Shown: positions 41,898 to 49,381 of the stretch, piece by piece
Position numbering within the stretch: position 1 is the first letter of the stretch
How the letters are laid out: each line of letters begins with the position of its first letter
Assembly: GCA_937890485.1 (NCBI GenBank)
Contig: CALBXN010000040.1
Location: forward strand, 1-49,665
DNA length: 49,665 nt
Direction: 5' to 3'
DNA from: an uncultured Treponema sp.
GTDB lineage: Bacteria > Spirochaetota > Spirochaetia > Treponematales > Treponemataceae
Program-made: the position numbers and the translations under genes
Notes under the pieces: generated by a model
The model's database searches: none
What the model saw: the letters and a program-made list of their open reading frames with translations, nothing else
What the model was told of the DNA's origin: nothing

Positions 41898-42186
41898 AGA
41901 TTTAATATATAAAGATGACCTTGTAAGGTCTATGCGTAGTCGGTTACCCCAAGATGAATTTCAATGGTTTGCTAATGTAATAAACGAACAACCTTTAGTA
42001 AATGCACAACCTATAGTTTATGGAGAATGGATAGAAGATTATAATAATACTTATGGACGATGTAGAATGAAATGTTCTGTTTGTGGAAAATTTAGTGGTA
42101 TAGGTGGTGTAAAAAGTAATCAAAAAAAACCATTCTGTCCAAATTGTGGTGCAAGAATGAAAGGAATAAATGATGAGGATAATTGA
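41890..42186 (+). CDS. Zinc-ribbon phage protein (YRxDL...FCPNCGARM type)
   Basis: A 98-aa protein with an N-terminal helix MYRDLIYKDDLVRSMRSRL, a PIVYGEWIED linker and a zinc ribbon CRMKCSVCGKFSG...FCPNCGARM. This is one of several copies in the window. Function unknown; the family is common in gut Firmicute phages. Its end overlaps the next gene's start. Confidence 0.75.
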   Translation: MYRDLIYKDDLVRSMRSRLPQDEFQWFANVINEQPLVNAQPIVYGEWIEDYNNTYGRCRMKCSVCGKFSGIGGVKSNQKKPFCPNCGARMKGINDEDN

Positions 42187-42562
42187 TGCTGATAAACTGA
42201 AACGCAAGGTGCAACGCATTGCGACAAAGGCTTGGATGATGGAACTGAACGCAAGTGTGGAGACTACGCTTAATCAATTCATAGATTATATAGATGAAGC
42301 ACCGACCATAGATATAGAGTCAAAGTGTGGAGAATGGAAGCATCTTAAAGGAGATGAATGGCTTTGTTCGGAATGCGGACATGTTATCTGGACGGAAGGT
42401 TCGTGGGAACACCCATTGGAAAGAGGAAAAGACTACTGTGAACATTGCGGTGCGAAGATGAAAACGGAAGACAATGAGAGAGACTACGAAAGAGCCATTG
42501 AGCAGATGCAACACGATATGCTCTATGAGCCGACATACAATCCCGAAGATGGAAGTATGTGA
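42173..42562 (+). CDS. Zinc-ribbon phage protein (MRIIDADKL type)
   Basis: A 129-aa paralogue of the preceding gene: MRIIDADKLKRKVQRI, then a GEWKHLKGDEWLCSECGHVIW...DYCEHCGAKM ribbon and an acidic tail. ATG 42173 is chosen for its seven-base distance from AAGGA. The gene is less AT-rich than those before it, as are the following ten genes, suggesting acquisition as a block. Confidence 0.75.
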   Translation: MRIIDADKLKRKVQRIATKAWMMELNASVETTLNQFIDYIDEAPTIDIESKCGEWKHLKGDEWLCSECGHVIWTEGSWEHPLERGKDYCEHCGAKMKTEDNERDYERAIEQMQHDMLYEPTYNPEDGSM

Positions 42563-42575
42563 AAAGGAGCAGACG

Positions 42576-42797
42576 ATGAGACTGATTAAGTTGACAAGCA
42601 TAGAAAAGAGAGATGTTGCTGTTGTTACAGATGAAGTCGTGAGCATAGAAAGAGGCGATTATATTGATTGGGAGCTGGAGAAAAAGTATGGTTTTGCAGG
42701 TCGACCGACAAGAATCATAATGAAAAACTTCAACTATTCTGTGAGGGAAGACTTTGAGACTGTTTGTGCTTTGATTGAAGGAGCAGATAATGAGTAG
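42576..42797 (+). CDS. Small early protein
   Basis: A 73-aa protein, start at ATG 42576 after AAGGAGCAGACG. MRLIKLTSIEKRDVAVVTDEVVSIERGDYIDWELEKKYGF looks like a beta-rich small module. Ends EGADNE in a sequence that also forms the ribosome site of the next gene. Function unknown. Confidence 0.65.
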   Translation: MRLIKLTSIEKRDVAVVTDEVVSIERGDYIDWELEKKYGFAGRPTRIIMKNFNYSVREDFETVCALIEGADNE

Positions 42798-43050
42798 GTT
42801 GATGATTGTGGAAGTTCCATCGTATTCATCAGAGTTTAAAGGCATAAGAGAAGTGGCTGAACTTGTCAGATGTAAGGAGTGCAAGCATAAACCAGTTAAG
42901 GAAGATGCGGATGGAGAAAATTACGGATTTAATATAGTGGCGCCAGAAAGGTCAAGTCTTTGCCCTTGCATTGTAGAAGATGGATGGTATTCGTGGATGC
43001 CTAAAGATAATTTCTTTTGTGGATATGGAGAAAGAGAAGACGAGCAATGA
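42790..43050 (+). CDS. Zinc-finger-type small protein
   Basis: An 86-aa protein, start at ATG 42790 after AAGGAGCAGATA. It carries ELVRCKECKHKPV and, after a long spacer, LCPCIVEDGW...FFCGYGE. The VRCKECKH segment is the hallmark of a widespread small phage Cys-rich family. Function unknown. Confidence 0.7.
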   Translation: MSRLMIVEVPSYSSEFKGIREVAELVRCKECKHKPVKEDADGENYGFNIVAPERSSLCPCIVEDGWYSWMPKDNFFCGYGEREDEQ

Positions 43051-43244
43051 CAACAAAGGAAATAGATACATATATATGCGCTTGTCCATACTTTGGTGGA
43101 AAGGACACTATTGATAGAAAATTATTTGTAGATGGGACTACACACATAGGCGAATGCGCATTGGAGTTTCACTACAGACATATCTGCCCAAGCAATGAGT
43201 GCATATGTGCAGGTAAACTGTTCGGAGAAAGAGAAGATGAGTAA
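43047..43244 (+). CDS. Small Cys-rich protein
   Basis: A 65-aa protein, start at ATG 43047 overlapping the previous TGA (ATGA). Cysteines in YICACPYFGG, GECALEFHYRHICPSNECICAGK may bind a metal. Function unknown. Confidence 0.65.
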   Translation: MTTKEIDTYICACPYFGGKDTIDRKLFVDGTTHIGECALEFHYRHICPSNECICAGKLFGEREDE

Positions 43245-43510
43245 TGAATTTATACGAAGCGATTGAAATCATATGTAAAGATTACTGCAAATATCCTGAC
43301 ATTGAAAGTGGAAACAAATTAGCTGATATATGTGATAAATGTCCGATGAATAAATGTGAAGACTTGCGATGGGCAGACCTCAAAACTAAGCCACAGATTC
43401 ATTCGTTCAGTTTACACACGGAAGTATGTGATAGACCTCAAATGGATTGTTCGTTATGTTGGAAGGAATTACATTGTAGAGCAATAAAAGAGGCAGACAG
43501 AAAGGAATGA
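43244..43510 (+). CDS. Small Cys-rich protein
   Basis: An 88-aa protein (MNLYEAIEIICKDYCKYPDIE...ICDKCPMNKCEDLRW...DCSLCWKELHCRAIKEADRKE) with at least nine cysteines in CxxC-like pairs. The N-terminal helix and Cys clusters resemble other small zinc-binding proteins of the block. It begins at the last base of the preceding stop codon (TAATG). Function unknown. Confidence 0.65.
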   Translation: MNLYEAIEIICKDYCKYPDIESGNKLADICDKCPMNKCEDLRWADLKTKPQIHSFSLHTEVCDRPQMDCSLCWKELHCRAIKEADRKE

Positions 43511-43514
43511 GTAA

Positions 43515-43631
43515 ATGAAATACGCAATAATTGTGTTGGCTGTGATTGTTGTAATGCATGATATCAGTATCCATAGATTAAATCGCAAGTTTGAAATATT
43601 GTATTCATTCTTTGATACTACGATTCGGTAA
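43515..43631 (+). CDS. Tiny membrane protein
   Basis: A 38-aa ORF with an N-terminal hydrophobic segment (KYAIIVLAVIVVM) and a basic tail. AAAGGAATGAGTAA ahead of the ATG offers a usable ribosome site. Function unknown. Confidence 0.55.
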   Translation: MKYAIIVLAVIVVMHDISIHRLNRKFEILYSFFDTTIR

Positions 43632-43673
43632 CTTGAAAAGTATACATCTGAACAGACGGAAAGGAACAAGTAA

Positions 43674-44033
43674 ATGGACGAGTATAGTATTGGCGAATAC
43701 ATTATTTATAGGAATAGCGAGAAATATGAACTGGGAAGAATCAAGAATCTTCGAGAGGACGGAGCGTTTGTGGCATATCACGAAGGCGAGACAGGTGCAT
43801 TAACTTCATATAGTCATATGCACAAACTGATTAATCGGTATTGTATCAAGGACACAACGCTTGGTGGAGATTATTTTAAAGCCGATACTCCGCAGACAGA
43901 TGTTTCCGATATAAATGTCCGTAGCAAGGATGAACCACAAAAATGCTCTGTCAACGGCAGACCATATACAGAATGTTCCGCTTGTGAGCATTTCAGATGT
44001 ATGGTAGACGAGCCACAGTATAGGAGTGAATGA
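43674..44033 (+). CDS. Small protein with SH3-like N-terminus and Cys-rich C-terminus
   Basis: A 119-aa protein. The N-terminal 65 residues (YSIGEYIIYRNSEKYELGRIKNLREDGAFVAYHEGETGALTSYSHMHKL) look like a small beta-barrel module of a type recurring in phage genomes. The C-terminal part ends KCSVNGRPYTECSACEHFRCMVDE, a Cys cluster. Ends overlapping the next ATG. Function unknown. Confidence 0.65.
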   Translation: MDEYSIGEYIIYRNSEKYELGRIKNLREDGAFVAYHEGETGALTSYSHMHKLINRYCIKDTTLGGDYFKADTPQTDVSDINVRSKDEPQKCSVNGRPYTECSACEHFRCMVDEPQYRSE

Positions 44034-44113
44034 TGAAGATTATTATTTTTGCAGTAGGAGCAATAGTTTTTATAGCAGATGTTATATCTAAATATCAATT
44101 AAAAAAGACTTAA
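44033..44113 (+). CDS. 26-aa membrane peptide
   Basis: MKIIIFAVGAIVFIADVISK... is a single hydrophobic helix with a basic tail. AGGAG lies six bases upstream of the ATG. It could be a real micro-protein; its short length keeps confidence moderate. Confidence 0.45.
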   Translation: MKIIIFAVGAIVFIADVISKYQLKKT

Positions 44114-44126
44114 AGCGAGGTGCGAA

Positions 44127-44273
44127 ATGGATAAACCAAATAATTGTGCAGAATGCGAACACTATGATGGTATGTGTGACCTTGCCCCAGACATATGGGA
44201 AAGTTGGAGAACGCTTGAGGTTCGTAGACCTGAATGGTGTCCATTAGAAAAAACGGTTACAATAGACCTTTAA
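44127..44273 (+). CDS. Small zinc-binding protein
   Basis: A 48-aa ORF after GCGAGG with NCAECEHYDGMCDLAP...RPEWCPLEK, the four-cysteine pattern of a small phage family (CxxCxHxxxxxC...WCPL). Function unknown. It ends before a 116-base non-coding stretch with a promoter. Confidence 0.65.
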   Translation: MDKPNNCAECEHYDGMCDLAPDIWESWRTLEVRRPEWCPLEKTVTIDL

Positions 44274-44324
44274 AATAGACTTTTTAAGCGAGGCATTGTC
44301 AGAGTGCTTTGCACCCCCTAAATG

Positions 44325-44333
44325 TGGTATAAT
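44325..44333 (+). promoter_or_regulatory. Probable extended -10 promoter
   Basis: TGGTATAAT (TGn extended -10, 44325-44333) with only a weak -35 (TGCTTT 17 bases upstream). It lies in the 116-base gap 44274-44389 and could restart transcription for the genes from 44390 on. Confidence 0.5.
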
Positions 44334-44389
44334 AAAAGCGTAGAAGCATTGAGATTTCAACGTTTTAGGCATAGAAAGGAGTAAGGACA

Positions 44390-44563
44390 ATGACTATTGT
44401 TAAGATTTATTGCGATATATGCAGAAAAGAAGTTCCGACACATGGAGATATAGAAGAAATAATCCTTGACACTAAATCAGGTATGAAGTGCAGGTATGAA
44501 GTCTGTTCTGATTGCTATGGGAAAATCTGCAAACACATTGAGCAAATGAAACAAAATCACTGA
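44390..44563 (+). CDS. Small zinc-finger protein
   Basis: A 57-aa ORF after AAAGGAGTAAGGACA with CDICRKE and CSDCYGKICKH, two CxxC pairs with an acidic linker (GDIEEIILDTKS). Likely zinc-binding. Function unknown. Confidence 0.65.
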   Translation: MTIVKIYCDICRKEVPTHGDIEEIILDTKSGMKCRYEVCSDCYGKICKHIEQMKQNH

Positions 44564-44622
44564 CGAAAGTAGACCTTTAGAAAGAACCGATTTACTTAAA
44601 GATTTATTAAAGGAGAAATAAA

Positions 44623-44790
44623 ATGGAGACAAAGATTAGTTATTATATTTATGACATTGATAATCATATTCTCGTAGCAAAGGTATATGACCCATATTAT
44701 TTAGGTGCTATTGTAGAGGGTCTTGGTAAGAAGATGTTTAATTTACAGGTTCAGCCGTTTGTAGAAGATACAGAAGATGTAAACGAATAA
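44623..44790 (+). CDS. Small acidic protein
   Basis: A 55-aa ORF after AAAGGAGAAATAAA (METKISYYIYDIDNHILVAKVYDPYYLGAIVEGLGKK...). Beta-alpha-looking fold. It ends two bases before the Dam-type methyltransferase. Function unknown. Confidence 0.65.
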   Translation: METKISYYIYDIDNHILVAKVYDPYYLGAIVEGLGKKMFNLQVQPFVEDTEDVNE

Positions 44791-44792
44791 TT

Positions 44793-45584
44793 ATGAATTA
44801 TTTTGGTAGTAAAAGTAGACAAGCTAAATATATAGTTCCTATTATACAAAAATATATAAATGAAAATAATATTGAAGTATATATAGAACCATTTGTAGGT
44901 GGAGCAAACATTGCTGATAAAATAGTATGTCGCACTAAATCGTGTTATGATATAAACAAATATGTAATTGCCCTCTTTAATTATCTTCAGAATGGTGGCA
45001 CTTTAAAGGAGTCTTATACTAAAGATATATATGATAAAGCTCGTAAAGCGTGGTATAAAGATAATTCAGATAAAGAGTTTGAAGATTGGGAGATAGGAGC
45101 AATAGGTTGGTTATGTAGCTATAATGGTCGTGGCTTTGATGGGGGTTGGGGCTATGAAGCTACACAAACTAAACCTAATGGTAAAGTAGTTAAACGTGAA
45201 TTTTACAAGGAACGTAAAGCTAATTTGTTAAAGCAGGTAAATAGTTTGCTCTTTAGAGATATATTTTTTAAATGTTGCGACTATAAAGAATTAAATAAAT
45301 ATATAACTGATAGTGAGCACGATGGAGAGTTCGCTATATATTGTGACCCACCTTATAAGGGAACTAAACAATTTGCCAATTCTACGCAATTTGACCATGA
45401 TGAATTTTGGAATGTTATGAGAGAATGGAGTAAACATCATATGGTATTTATATCTGAACAAGAAGCTCCAGATGATTTTATTTGTATTTGGGAAAAAGAA
45501 GTAGCAAGAACTATTATACCAAAAGCAATACCAAAGTCAACTGAAAAATTATTTATATATAAAAATAGCATATATAAATTATAG
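44793..45584 (+). CDS. DNA adenine methyltransferase (Dam/D12 class)
   Basis: A 263-aa alpha-class N6-adenine methyltransferase: the AdoMet site MNYFGSKSRQAKYI and YIEPFVGGANI near the N-terminus, the target-binding middle, and catalytic DPPY in IYCDPPYKGTKQFANSTQFDHDEFW. The C-terminus KSTEKLFIY is family-typical. No restriction partner is nearby, so it is an orphan enzyme for anti-restriction or DNA tagging. A second methyltransferase of another class lies at 36047. Confidence 0.92.
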   Translation: MNYFGSKSRQAKYIVPIIQKYINENNIEVYIEPFVGGANIADKIVCRTKSCYDINKYVIALFNYLQNGGTLKESYTKDIYDKARKAWYKDNSDKEFEDWEIGAIGWLCSYNGRGFDGGWGYEATQTKPNGKVVKREFYKERKANLLKQVNSLLFRDIFFKCCDYKELNKYITDSEHDGEFAIYCDPPYKGTKQFANSTQFDHDEFWNVMREWSKHHMVFISEQEAPDDFICIWEKEVARTIIPKAIPKSTEKLFIYKNSIYKL

Positions 45585-45589
45585 AAAAG

Positions 45590-45603
45590 TGTAGAATTCT
45601 ACA
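45590..45603. repeat. 14-bp perfect palindrome
   Basis: TGTAGAATTCTACA lies just after the Dam-type gene and before the next ribosome site. It could be a short hairpin or a dimeric-protein binding site. Confidence 0.6.
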
Positions 45604-45621
45604 GAAAAAAGGAATATGATT

Positions 45622-45813
45622 ATGAAACGTACAATTGATATGGATAGATTGTTATATGTATTTAGTGCCGTAGTTCAAAATTTAGAAGATGAGTTAGATA
45701 GTATTCCAAAGAGTGATTTAGATAATAACATTAAACGTGTATTATATAAAAATTCTATAGATGCATTTTATGAAAGTATAAGATTAATAGAAGAGGTATA
45801 TAAAATAAAATGA
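45622..45813 (+). CDS. Small helical protein
   Basis: A 63-aa protein; ATG 45622 preferred, as AAGGA lies eight bases ahead (the ATG at 45616 is too close). Helical and charged (DMDRLLYVFSAVVQNLEDELDSIPKSDLDNNIKRVL). Overlaps the next start by four bases. Function unknown. Confidence 0.6.
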   Translation: MKRTIDMDRLLYVFSAVVQNLEDELDSIPKSDLDNNIKRVLYKNSIDAFYESIRLIEEVYKIK

Positions 45814-46076
45814 CTGTTGTAGATAATAAAAAAACAATGATAAATGAATTACTATGTCCAAATTGTAATAATGAATTATATTTTAATATAGATTCTTGGG
45901 GCAGAACTCCGTTGCATTTACATTGCGATAATTGTCGTATAAATATAGGATGCGATAATCCATCAAAAGCAATTGAATTAATTCAAATATATCATCAGCC
46001 TTATACTGATATAGAATATTATGATAATGAAATTCAATTTATAGATATAGGTGAAGGAATAAAAATAAATGAGTAA
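45810..46076 (+). CDS. Zinc-ribbon protein
   Basis: An 88-aa protein with NELLCPNCNNELYFNIDSWG...LHLHCDNCRINIGCDN, a classical zinc ribbon, then an acidic beta-rich tail. Overlaps the next gene by eight bases. Probably regulatory or nucleic-acid-binding. Confidence 0.7.
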   Translation: MTVVDNKKTMINELLCPNCNNELYFNIDSWGRTPLHLHCDNCRINIGCDNPSKAIELIQIYHQPYTDIEYYDNEIQFIDIGEGIKINE

Positions 46077-46437
46077 TTTAAAAATTATAGAAGAACTAAA
46101 GGAAAAATATAAAGCAAAAGGTGTAATTAATTTTGTATTTAATGGTTGTGATGTAATAATGCAGGAAAGAGATTTTACTATTGCTGAAAAGGATTTAGGT
46201 TGGGATGAATTTCCTATTTATGATTTGATGAGTGGTGAAAAATTTCTTGATTATGTAGATGGCGAATTTTTTATTGATTATGATGGCTCTCTTGCAGAAG
46301 TATTTGTAGATGGATATCTTTCTAATTTGGGGCTTCAGCATAGGGGTATACGTCAGGGACAATTTCTTGCTACTAAAGAGTTTTGGGAAAATCTTATGAA
46401 GACAAATAAGATAGAAGTAAATTGGGCAAATAAATAA
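46069..46437 (+). CDS. Early protein, function unknown
   Basis: A 122-aa acidic protein (EELKEKYKAKGVINFVFNGCDVIMQERDFTIAEKDLGWDEFPIYDLMSGEKFLDYVDGEFFIDYDGSLAEVFVDGYLSNLG). The alternating strand pattern suggests a compact alpha/beta fold. Downstream of a zinc-ribbon gene and upstream of the HD hydrolase. No family recognised. Confidence 0.65.
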   Translation: MSNLKIIEELKEKYKAKGVINFVFNGCDVIMQERDFTIAEKDLGWDEFPIYDLMSGEKFLDYVDGEFFIDYDGSLAEVFVDGYLSNLGLQHRGIRQGQFLATKEFWENLMKTNKIEVNWANK

Positions 46438-46449
46438 GGAAATAGTAAA

Positions 46450-47007
46450 ATGGCAAAAATTAAAAGAACATATGAAAAGCGTAAACAATTATTTAGCGAT
46501 ATGATGTTGAAATGTGGTTTATGTTTAGGAGATATAAAAGAATTAAGTGATGGATTAGACAGTATAGGATATTTTATAATGCCTGCCTCCATAAATCATC
46601 ATGGTAATTATGAAGGTGGACTCTTTGACCATTCATGGGCAGTAATGGAAGCACTTGAGAATTTGACCTATAGATTAGACCTTAAGTGGGAGCGTAAGGA
46701 AAGCTTATATATAGTAGGTCTATTGCATGATTTGTGTAAATGTGTGTCCTATATATATAATGAAGAAACTGGCCAATGGCAATATAATAATTGTGAGATG
46801 ATAACAGGGCATGGAGAGTTATCTGTTATAATGGCACAGAAGCTTTTTGATTTGACCGAGGAAGAAATGCTATGTATACGTTGGCATATGGGCGCATATG
46901 ATGAAAGCAAGAACTGGAATATATTAGGTAATGCTATAGAAAAATATCCTAATGTATTATATACGCATACAGCAGATATGATAGCAAGTAGAGTAAATGG
47001 CATATAA
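46450..47007 (+). CDS. HD-domain phosphohydrolase
   Basis: A 185-aa protein with the HD superfamily residues: His in GGLFDHSWAVMEAL, the HD pair in IVGLLHDLCKCV, a further His in IRWHMGA and Asp in HTADMIASRV. Such metal-dependent hydrolases act on nucleotides, (p)ppGpp or cyclic dinucleotides. In a phage it may adjust dNTP pools or inactivate a host signalling nucleotide used in defence. Substrate cannot be told from sequence. Overlaps the next ORF's possible start. Confidence 0.88.
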   Translation: MAKIKRTYEKRKQLFSDMMLKCGLCLGDIKELSDGLDSIGYFIMPASINHHGNYEGGLFDHSWAVMEALENLTYRLDLKWERKESLYIVGLLHDLCKCVSYIYNEETGQWQYNNCEMITGHGELSVIMAQKLFDLTEEEMLCIRWHMGAYDESKNWNILGNAIEKYPNVLYTHTADMIASRVNGI

Positions 47008-47041
47008 TAAGTCGAGTATTTGGCATAAGAGGAATATAATT

Positions 47042-47371
47042 ATGTTATGGGAACATTATTATAATGATTTAACATTGGATGATTTTATTAAATTTTATAA
47101 AAATGTACAAATAGAAGAACCACATTGGTATGGAATTGTAATGACAAGTTATTTATATGAGTCATTACAGTCTGAATTGGCTTTAATTGTTACATATTCT
47201 TTTGATTATCTGGTTAGTTTGTGTGGACTACATGTTTTAGTATTTGATGAATATTGTAATGCACATAATATACAATGTGCTGTTGTAGATGAGAATACAT
47301 ATTATGAAATGTGTAAAATAAAGAATATACGGTACTGTGGTGCAAAGATACAAGGAGCAGACGATGAGTAA
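47042..47371 (+). CDS. Early protein, function unknown
   Basis: A 109-aa protein; I choose ATG 47042 (MLWEHYYNDLTLDD), nine bases after GAGG, over an ATG at 46997 that overlaps the HD gene and has no ribosome site. It has a hydrophobic helical centre (YLYESLQSELALIVTYSFDYLVSLCGLHVL) and ends QGADDE, whose codons form the next ribosome site. Function unknown. Confidence 0.6.
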   Translation: MLWEHYYNDLTLDDFIKFYKNVQIEEPHWYGIVMTSYLYESLQSELALIVTYSFDYLVSLCGLHVLVFDEYCNAHNIQCAVVDENTYYEMCKIKNIRYCGAKIQGADDE

Positions 47372-47858
47372 TGATACCATATACAGAGAAGATGCATTAA
47401 ATTCAATTTATAAATTAAAAAAGACCGTAACTAAACAAGATGTCTTGAGTTATTGTGACGGTCTTTTCGATGCCTTAGAGAGTATTCAAGACCTGCCTTC
47501 CGCAGACAGACCGAAAGGGGAGTGGATAGATAGAAGTGGTGGTATAGAGGGTGCATGGAATTACTGTTCAGTATGTGGAGAGCAAGCGATAGATTTGTAT
47601 GACTTCTGTCCTAACTGTGGTGCAGACATGAGAGAAAAAGAGGATGAGTACTGTGGGACTTGTAGATTTGAGTTATATTGTCCTGAAATGTGCGAAGGAT
47701 GTTGTGAATGGGACAGCCATTATGAGCCAAAGGACGAGGTAAAGCTGTGTCGAGAGTGTGAAGAGTATGCAGGGGATGGGATGTATTGTGCGTCTAATTA
47801 TCTTGTATATGACTTTGATACTTGCAAGGATGAGCCACGGACGAAAAGGAGTAGGTGA
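47364..47858 (+). CDS. Zinc-ribbon phage protein with second Cys-rich domain
   Basis: A 164-aa protein, start at ATG 47364 after AAGGAGCAGACG. It has the family layout: helix TIYREDALNSIYKLKK, linker PKGEWIDRSGG, zinc ribbon YCSVCGEQAIDLYDFCPNCGADM, then an added Cys-rich region CGTCRFELYCPEMCEGCCEWD...CRECEEYAGDGMYC. It is the largest copy of the recurring ribbon family in the window. Function unknown. Confidence 0.75.
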   Translation: MSNDTIYREDALNSIYKLKKTVTKQDVLSYCDGLFDALESIQDLPSADRPKGEWIDRSGGIEGAWNYCSVCGEQAIDLYDFCPNCGADMREKEDEYCGTCRFELYCPEMCEGCCEWDSHYEPKDEVKLCRECEEYAGDGMYCASNYLVYDFDTCKDEPRTKRSR

Positions 47859-48163
47859 TGAGTGGTGGAAAATTTGATTATATTGATAGTCGATGCAACA
47901 GCGAGATATTCGGTTGGGATGATAAGTGCAGAAATGTCTTTGAAGATAGAGAAATATCTGAACTGATATTCGATGTATTTGACCTTATCCACGACTACGA
48001 TTGGTACGCAAGCTGTGATACAAGTGAGGATTCATGGTTGACAGCAAAAGATGCGTTTAAAAAGAAATGGCTTAAGCGTGATGACGAACGAGTAAAAAGA
48101 GTTATAGATAACGCCATAGATGAAGTAAGAGAAGAGTTATATAAGACGTATGGTGTGTCATAA
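47858..48163 (+). CDS. Early protein, function unknown
   Basis: A 101-aa protein, start at ATG 47858, with GGAGTAGGTG ahead, overlapping the previous TGA by one base. Acidic and Trp-rich (FDYIDSRCNSEIFGWDDKCRNVFEDREISELIFDVFDLIHDYDWYASCDTSED) with a basic C-terminal helix. Function unknown. Confidence 0.6.
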   Translation: MSGGKFDYIDSRCNSEIFGWDDKCRNVFEDREISELIFDVFDLIHDYDWYASCDTSEDSWLTAKDAFKKKWLKRDDERVKRVIDNAIDEVREELYKTYGVS

Positions 48164-48227
48164 TTTTGATAAGGGCATAAATGTCCTTGACAAAGATGAG
48201 CTACAGAAAAGAAGTGAGATAAAATAA

Positions 48228-48572
48228 ATGAAAATTGATATACAGGATTATATAGAATATGTTTATATAAACGATTATTGTACCAGGTTAGATGAATACA
48301 TTGGTACTAATTTAATATATGAATATAAATGTAATGGTGAATGGAATCATACACATGATTTTGTATCTCTGTTAAAGTATATATTAGGAGATATATTTGA
48401 ATATGATGATGCCGTATTTGATTTTTCTGAATGTAGAGATGAGTATAGTGAACAGGAACTTATTATAATAGATAAGCTTATTACTCAGGCAAAGAAAGAT
48501 AAAGAGAAATATGGTACAGTACTTAAATGTCATAAGAATGATGAAGCGAATTTTTGTTGGAAGCTTCCATAG
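48228..48572 (+). CDS. Early protein, function unknown
   Basis: A 114-aa acidic helical protein (DIQDYIEYVYINDYCTRLDEYIGTNLIYEYKCNGEWNHTHDFVSLLKYILGDIF...). It lies after a 64-base gap and before the last zinc-ribbon gene. No family recognised. Confidence 0.6.
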   Translation: MKIDIQDYIEYVYINDYCTRLDEYIGTNLIYEYKCNGEWNHTHDFVSLLKYILGDIFEYDDAVFDFSECRDEYSEQELIIIDKLITQAKKDKEKYGTVLKCHKNDEANFCWKLP

Positions 48573-48588
48573 TATAAGGAGAGTATAA

Positions 48589-48777
48589 ATGGATAAGCAG
48601 ACACCAGTAGAAGTAAGAGTGTTTTTAGATTTAGATAATTTTAGTATAGATGCATATTGTCCAGCTTGTCATAGGGGATTAGTGCCAGATAGAAGCATTC
48701 ATTATTGTGAGAGTTGTGGACAGAGATTATATTGGAGTAATAGTTTATATATTAATGGTAAGCTGGCAGTTGGGTAA
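48589..48777 (+). CDS. Small zinc-ribbon protein (last gene of the early block)
   Basis: A 62-aa protein with AYCPACHRGLVPDRSIHYCESCGQRLYW, a two-CxxC ribbon, after a beta hairpin (VEVRVFLDLDNFSIDAYC). Ribosome site AAGGAGAG. It closes the rightward gene run; the next 890 bases have no convincing gene. Confidence 0.7.
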   Translation: MDKQTPVEVRVFLDLDNFSIDAYCPACHRGLVPDRSIHYCESCGQRLYWSNSLYINGKLAVG

Positions 48778-48934
48778 GTCATACCCAAAGTGGCACTCAG
48801 TATTGACGTAGTTTTTTAAGGGTAATCAAGGTAAATACAGGGTTTTATATAATTATTAGGTAATTAGTCATATATAAAAATAAAATGGCTTAAAGATGCC
48901 ATAAACATTGGATTTATAATATAGGTAATGAGAA

Positions 48935-48961
48935 AACAGCATAAAATATGCTGTTTTTTTT
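48935..48961 (+). terminator. Rho-independent terminator of the early block
   Basis: Perfect 9-bp stem AACAGCATA / TATGCTGTT with an AAA loop, followed by T6. It ends the rightward early transcript 160 bases after the last gene. Confidence 0.92.
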
Positions 48962-48997
48962 ATGTCTGTTTTTTAGGACAGTAAAACAACAGTAAAG

Positions 48998-49018
48998 AAA
49001 CAGAGGGGTCTGTTTTTG
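48998..49018 (+). terminator. Second terminator-like hairpin
   Basis: AAACAGA-GGGG-TCTGTTT: 7-bp perfect stem, GGGG loop, then TT. It backs up the terminator 40 bases upstream; it shares the CAG/CTG core with it. Confidence 0.75.
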
Positions 49019-49381
49019 GTGGTGGGTGTATCATTCTGGTAATATAGTGGGGAGAGGGGGTGTGTTTTATTTATTTTTTTATATGGAAGTGGGGAGAGGT
49101 GGGGAAGAATGGTAAAAGATTGGTTGGCTAATTATGGTGCATAATTTGTTAAATGGTTGGAATTTCAAGGGTTATAAGGTTTCGGTCAGTGATTTAGGTA
49201 GGTATATATTATAGTGGTTAACTGTGTATTTTGTGGATGTATAGTTAGCTTATAATATAGTGTAGCTGTAGTGTAGCTGGTTTGGTTAGGCTTCGGTTGA
49301 ACGTGAAAAGATTCCTTGTTAAAGTTTTGACAAATAGCCCCTATCACCATGATAAACACGTTTAATAAACCTAAAAAATGC

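Noticed and set aside
48149..48226. 25-aa plus-strand ORF before the gene at 48228
   Set aside because: No ribosome site and no recognisable sequence; likely chance.
33000..48777. Possible alternative genetic code (TAG read as an amino acid)
   Set aside because: Many genes end cleanly in TAG (1860, 36060, 36935, 45584) with another stop soon after or a proper ribosome site downstream, and only one frame (39102) has an internal TAG. Standard code fits.
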